11,098 nucleotides of DNA. It comes from Acanthamoeba lenticulata. Its lineage: Eukaryota > Discosea > Longamoebia > Acanthamoebidae. Both the position numbers and the translations under genes were made by a program. Positions 7,725 to 11,098 of this stretch are shown piece after piece. The notes beneath the pieces were generated by a model. The model was not told the origin of the DNA, searched no databases, and saw only the letters and a program-made list of their open reading frames with translations. Position 1 is the first letter of the stretch; each line of letters opens with the position of its first letter. Where the stretch lies: NCBI GenBank assembly GCA_002179805.1, contig NAVB01005292.1, positions 1-11,098 of the forward strand, in the 5' to 3' direction.

Positions 7725-9804
7725 ATGACGGCACAGTTGACTCGCGGGGCGGTGGAGTCCATGCACAAAGGCCAGCAAATTCGATCGCCACTGGTGCAGG
7801 TCATCGATGTAAAAAAGATCTTAGGTCCTAGTGGGCAAGCCACAACGCCTGAACGTTACAGGTACAGGAGCATTCGTTCCCCTCACCCTCGAGGGTGTAG
7901 TAGGGCACTCACCTGTTTCTTGAATAAATAATAGGTTGGTGATTTCAGATGGAGAACATTTCCAGCAGGCAATGCTGGCAACCCAGTTGAATGATCTTGT
8001 AAATGATGGGCAGTTACAGCCCAAATGCGTTGTTCGCCTGAACGAGTACATTTGCAACACGGTGCACGGCCGCAGGTTCGTTCTCACTTTTGCAAATGCG
8101 CCCGTGGCCTTGCCTGCCTTACACTTCGATCTCTGCAGGATCGTTATCGTGCTGAGTGTGGAGTTGACCGGACCCCCTCTCCACCACACCATCGGGTCGC
8201 CTCAAAATATTGAAGAGGCCAACGCTGCCCCCTCGGGGCCGCCTCCACCAACGATGACGTCTGCCCCGGCTCGGCCTGCGCCGCAGCAGCAGCAGCAGCA
8301 ACAACAGACGCGACCTTTCCAGTCAAATACGCCCAGCTCACGGGCGCCCGTGCTACCGGAGGGCGTCATCCCGATCAAGGGCCTCAACCCCTATCAAAAC
8401 CGCTGGACTATCAAGGCGCGCGTCACGGCAAAGTCCGAAAAGCGTAATTTCAACTCCACCCGCGGCTCTTCGGGCACCCTCTTCAGCGTTGACTTGCTTG
8501 ACGCCTATGGCGGCGAGATCCGTTGCACCTTCTTTGGCGAGGCGGCCGACCAGTGGTCGGAGGTAATGGCGGTCGGAGATGTGTACCTCATCGGTCGCGG
8601 CACCGTCAAGTACGCCAACAAGCGCTTCTCCAACCTCAAGAATGACTACGAGATTTCGATCGATCGAAACGGGCTCGTCGAGCAGCAGGACGACGACCCG
8701 GCGATCCCCTTCTTCCGCTTCAGCTTTGTCGACATCGCAGACCTGCCCCAGCACAACAAGGACGAGACGATCGACATCATCGGCGCCGTGATCAGCGTGG
8801 GAGACGTGGCCACCATCAACACCAGGGCTGGCAACGCCCTCCAGAAGCGTGTCATCTATGTCGGCGATGCCTCCAACGCGCAGGTTGAGATCACGCTCTG
8901 GGGTGACCAGGCCGACAACTGGAGTGCCGCTCCGGGTTCCGTCTTGCTCTTCAAGGGCGTTAAGGTGTCGGACTTTAACAGCCGGTCCCTCTCTGTGCTG
9001 CGCACCTCCAAGGTCGAGTCCGAGCCGCGCATCCCCGAAGCCGAACGTGTGCGCCAATGGTACGCGACCAATGGCCAGGGCGATATCCTCTCGGTCTCCC
9101 AGAACGATTTCCGCCGCGGGGGCGGTGGCTTCGGCGGTGGCGATGGTGGCTTCGGCGGTGGCGCCGGCGGCGCTCGTTGGGACGACACGCGCAAGACTTT
9201 CGCAGATGTCAAGCACGAGACCCAGAACGGCGGCAGCATCTACTTCACCCTGCGCGCCACCATCACGGAGATCAAGCACAGCCGCGACCATCCGCCGTGG
9301 TACGAGGCCTGTCCGACCGAGAGGTGCAACAAGAAAGTTACGCCCGTCAACGGCGCCTACTACTGCGGCAAGTGCGAGCTCACCCACGAAAACTTTGTCC
9401 CGCGCTACATCCTCAGCATCAACGCCAACGACCACACGGGTTCCTCCTGGCTCACCTGCTTTAACGACAGCGCTCCGGTGCGTATCTTCTTCTTCTTCTC
9501 TCGAGCCTTTGCCCTCACCCCACTCATCTTCGGTGCTGTCCTGTTTGTTCAACTACTTCAGACGGTGCTCAACAAATCGGCGGAGCAGCTGTACCAGATG
9601 CTCAGCACGGGCAGTGCCGATGGCATGGCGCAGTATGAGAGCGTGTTTGAGGAGGCCCTGTTCAAGACCTACAGCCTCCGCGTGCGCGCGAGTGACGGCC
9701 AAGACTCCAAGGTCAAGCTGAACGTGGTCAAGGCCACACCCCTCGACTACGCCAAGGAGTCCAAGATCCTCATCGACGCCATCGCCAAGTACATCCCTGT
9801 CTGA
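7725..9804 (+). CDS. RPA1: Replication protein A large (70 kDa) subunit
   Basis: Exons 7725-7861, 7935-8075, 8139-9477 and 9562-9804 give 619 aa (human RPA1 616). RPA is the nuclear heterotrimer that binds single-stranded DNA in replication, repair and recombination. Domains in order: DBD-F (about 1-110, with PERYRLVISDGEHFQQAMLA across the first junction); a linker with eight glutamines (142-149); DBD-A from about 169 (VIPIKGLNPYQNRWTIKARV); DBD-B from about 305 (DIIGAVISVGDVA); a glycine-rich linker (418-440); DBD-C with a C4 zinc finger C484-x4-C489-x12-C502-x2-C505; and a C-terminal helical trimerisation end. The start ATG is preceded by purines and gives MTAQLTRGAV, matching the family N-terminus. 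Introns are 73, 63 and 84 nt. The last two are multiples of three without stops, so an unspliced reading frame runs from 7936 to 9804; homology shows the extra segments are intronic. Confidence 0.96.
8284..8307 (+). repeat. CAG/CAA repeat encoding Q8 in RPA1
   Basis: Eight glutamine codons (mostly CAG) lie in the flexible linker between DBD-F and DBD-A. The mix of CAG and CAA suggests the tract is old rather than freshly expanded. Confidence 0.85.
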
Positions 9805-10029
9805 GAAAGCCAGCCCCGACCTGACTTCTCCGCTGCTCGTACCACACCCACACAACATACCATATAAAATCCTTGGAGGGGGGGGAGGGGACCGGGGCTT
9901 GCCCTCCCGTGTCCGCCTCTCGACTCCTGGGTTGGGGTTCACCCAACAAAGCGCGCGCGTGCACAAAAAGATCTTCTTGGAGTACTGTAACCTCTTGTGA
10001 CGCACACACGGATTAAAAAATCAAAAAGG
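9805..10029. other. Convergent RPA1/phosphatase 3' intergenic region
   Basis: This 225-nt gap separates the two converging stop codons. Apart from the possible RPA1 poly(A) signal and the G-rich block it shows no feature. No poly(A) hexamer for the minus-strand gene is recognisable. Confidence 0.5.
9863..9868 (+). terminator. Possible variant poly(A) signal TATAAA for RPA1
   Basis: TATAAA is a known weaker variant of the AATAAA hexamer and lies 59 nt after the RPA1 stop. It is followed by a G-rich stretch (G8 at 9878-9885, then GGGG twice), which could act as a downstream element. No canonical hexamer is present, so this is a tentative call. Confidence 0.3.
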
Positions 10030-11098
10030 TCAGACGAGCGGCGCCACTTCCTTGCACTCGGCCTCGTAGTCGGCGGGGATGGCCGTGGCGGCGAGATCAC
10101 GCCACTTTGCGTGCGAGGCCAATGCCAAGACCTCCCGGCGCTCCTTCCCGCCGGCCAGCACGGCCACGGCGTACCGGTGGCTCAAGGGCTGCTTGGATAC
10201 TCCCGCCTCTTCCTCGCCTGCCGTGTTGGCCTTGATGATCATCTCCTCGCCGTTGTACAGGAACCGCACCCAGGGCTTGTCCTTGGCGTCGCGGTACACC
10301 TCGAGCACGATCACTGCTCCAGGCGGCCCGAAATGTTATTCTCTCTCGCAAGAGAGGGCCAAATGGGGGAAACCTAAGGGAGCGGCAGGGCCGTACCAGC
10401 GGCCATGGGCGGCTGGCGGTCATCGAAAACGTTAAAGGCGGACAAAAACGGCGACAGCGTATTGTCGTGGCCAGAGTAAAGGGCGAACCGAACGTCATCG
10501 TCCTTGTTCACCGTCGTCTGCACGCGCTCAACCACGTCTCCTATGAAGCGTCCGATGGCAAGGCTGTTTGGCGGGAGAAAGATGCACGTCACGGTCCCGT
10601 CTTCTTGCCGCCCACACCATCACCACCCCACACCATGGGAGGCACCGTTCGCGTCCTCACCGACAAATCTCCGGGGTTGAGAACTTGACCGCTGTCTCGA
10701 AGCCGGCCTCCCGCTCGACACCGTCAACGATCTCCTGATCGACTCCGTCGGGCAGCAACAACTTGTGCCGAATGATGGTCTGCCCTCATTCGTCCCGTCG
10801 GGAAAGTCGTTAGTGACGCTTTGCGCACAGACGGCGCAGGACGCTAGCAGAGCACCTGAATCGTGCTGTTGAGGCCATCCCAGCTGTTGACAGAGCGCCC
10901 AAGCGCCTGCTCCACTTTCTCCTGCCGATCGTTTTTGTTGTTGTTGTTGGGAACGCGTTTCGCTTACAACGACCCAGGAGAGGAGCGGATGAAAGGAGAG
11001 CGCCGGGGATGGGGGGGGGGGAAGGGATGCCTGGAAGGGCTTGCGGTCTTCGACGTGCTTGAGGTAGGCGGGGGTGGCGCGCGCAGCCTTCTTGAGTT
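10030..11098 (-). CDS. Histidine acid phosphatase (branch 2), C-terminal part; N-terminus outside window
   Basis: Minus-strand exons: 11098-11031 (partial, frame from 11096), 10921-10856, 10779-10661, 10563-10397, 10313-10030 (TGA); 233 residues in all. The diagnostic HD motif is in FALYSGHDNTLSPFLSAF, encoded about 10464-10469; its Asp is the general acid in this superfamily. It is followed by RQPPMAAVIVLEVYRDAKD and FLYNGEEM, and ends ADYEAEC. The order matches prostatic and lysophosphatidic acid phosphatases (ACP6 type), most closely the latter around the HD motif. These enzymes hydrolyse phosphate monoesters through a phosphohistidine; the nucleophile motif RHGxRxP should lie upstream of the window. 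ICRLAIGRFIGDVVERV spans the 10660-10564 intron and fits the family helix before the HD strand. Introns are 109, 76, 97 and 83 nt. The first needs a GC donor (11030-11029); a GT donor ending the exon at CAC before GTCGAA is an alternative. Substrate and location cannot be told from this part. Confidence 0.85.
10937..10948. repeat. (GTT)4 repeat in phosphatase intron
   Basis: Four GTT units, next to a T5 run, lie close to the acceptor of the minus-strand intron 11030-10922. They read (AAC)n in the transcript, as in INTS7 intron 2. Confidence 0.7.

Noticed and set aside
8353..9552. 399-codon open frame on the minus strand over RPA1
   Set aside because: It is an antisense shadow of the long third exon of RPA1, a known effect of GC-biased codon use.
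1..11098. A new multi-gene system
   Set aside because: All five protein genes belong to known, conserved eukaryotic families with unrelated roles, and no unexplained conserved reading frame is left over.

Overview
The window looks like a compact, GC-rich protist genome, most probably a free-living amoeba of the Acanthamoeba type. That call is an inference from GC-rich third codon positions, many 60-130 nt introns, very short intergenic gaps, and proteins that match animal orthologues well while being clearly distinct. It holds five protein genes, two of them cut by the window edges, plus one intron-containing tRNA gene. By splicing at consensus sites and keeping the frame, I could build all five models; each exon chain sums to a multiple of three, with 28 introns in total.

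Layout. 1-988 (+): the 3' end of VWA8, with its VWA domain (214 residues, five exons). 1171-5467 (-): a complete Integrator subunit 7 gene (INTS7, 14 exons, 1019 aa), convergent with VWA8. 5567-5661 (-): tRNA-Tyr(GUA) with a 22-nt intron, lying in the 359-nt gap between the divergent INTS7 and CSN1 genes. 5827-7508 (+): COP9 signalosome subunit 1 (CSN1, five exons, 438 aa). 7725-9804 (+): the large subunit of replication protein A (RPA1, four exons, 619 aa), with two E2F-like sites just upstream. 10030 to the window end (-): the C-terminal 233 residues of a histidine acid phosphatase, convergent with RPA1.

The genes are conserved housekeeping genes of unrelated pathways: a mitochondrial AAA+/VWA protein, snRNA 3'-end and transcription control, cullin deneddylation, single-stranded DNA binding, and phosphate-ester hydrolysis. 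I see no operon-like logic, no mobile element, no CRISPR array and no sign of a new defence or metabolic system. The points of interest are architectural: the tRNA gene inside a divergent promoter region, E2F-like sites before RPA1, two probable GC-AG introns, three in-frame stop-free introns, long alternating purine-pyrimidine tracts inside INTS7 introns, and low-complexity linkers in INTS7 and RPA1.
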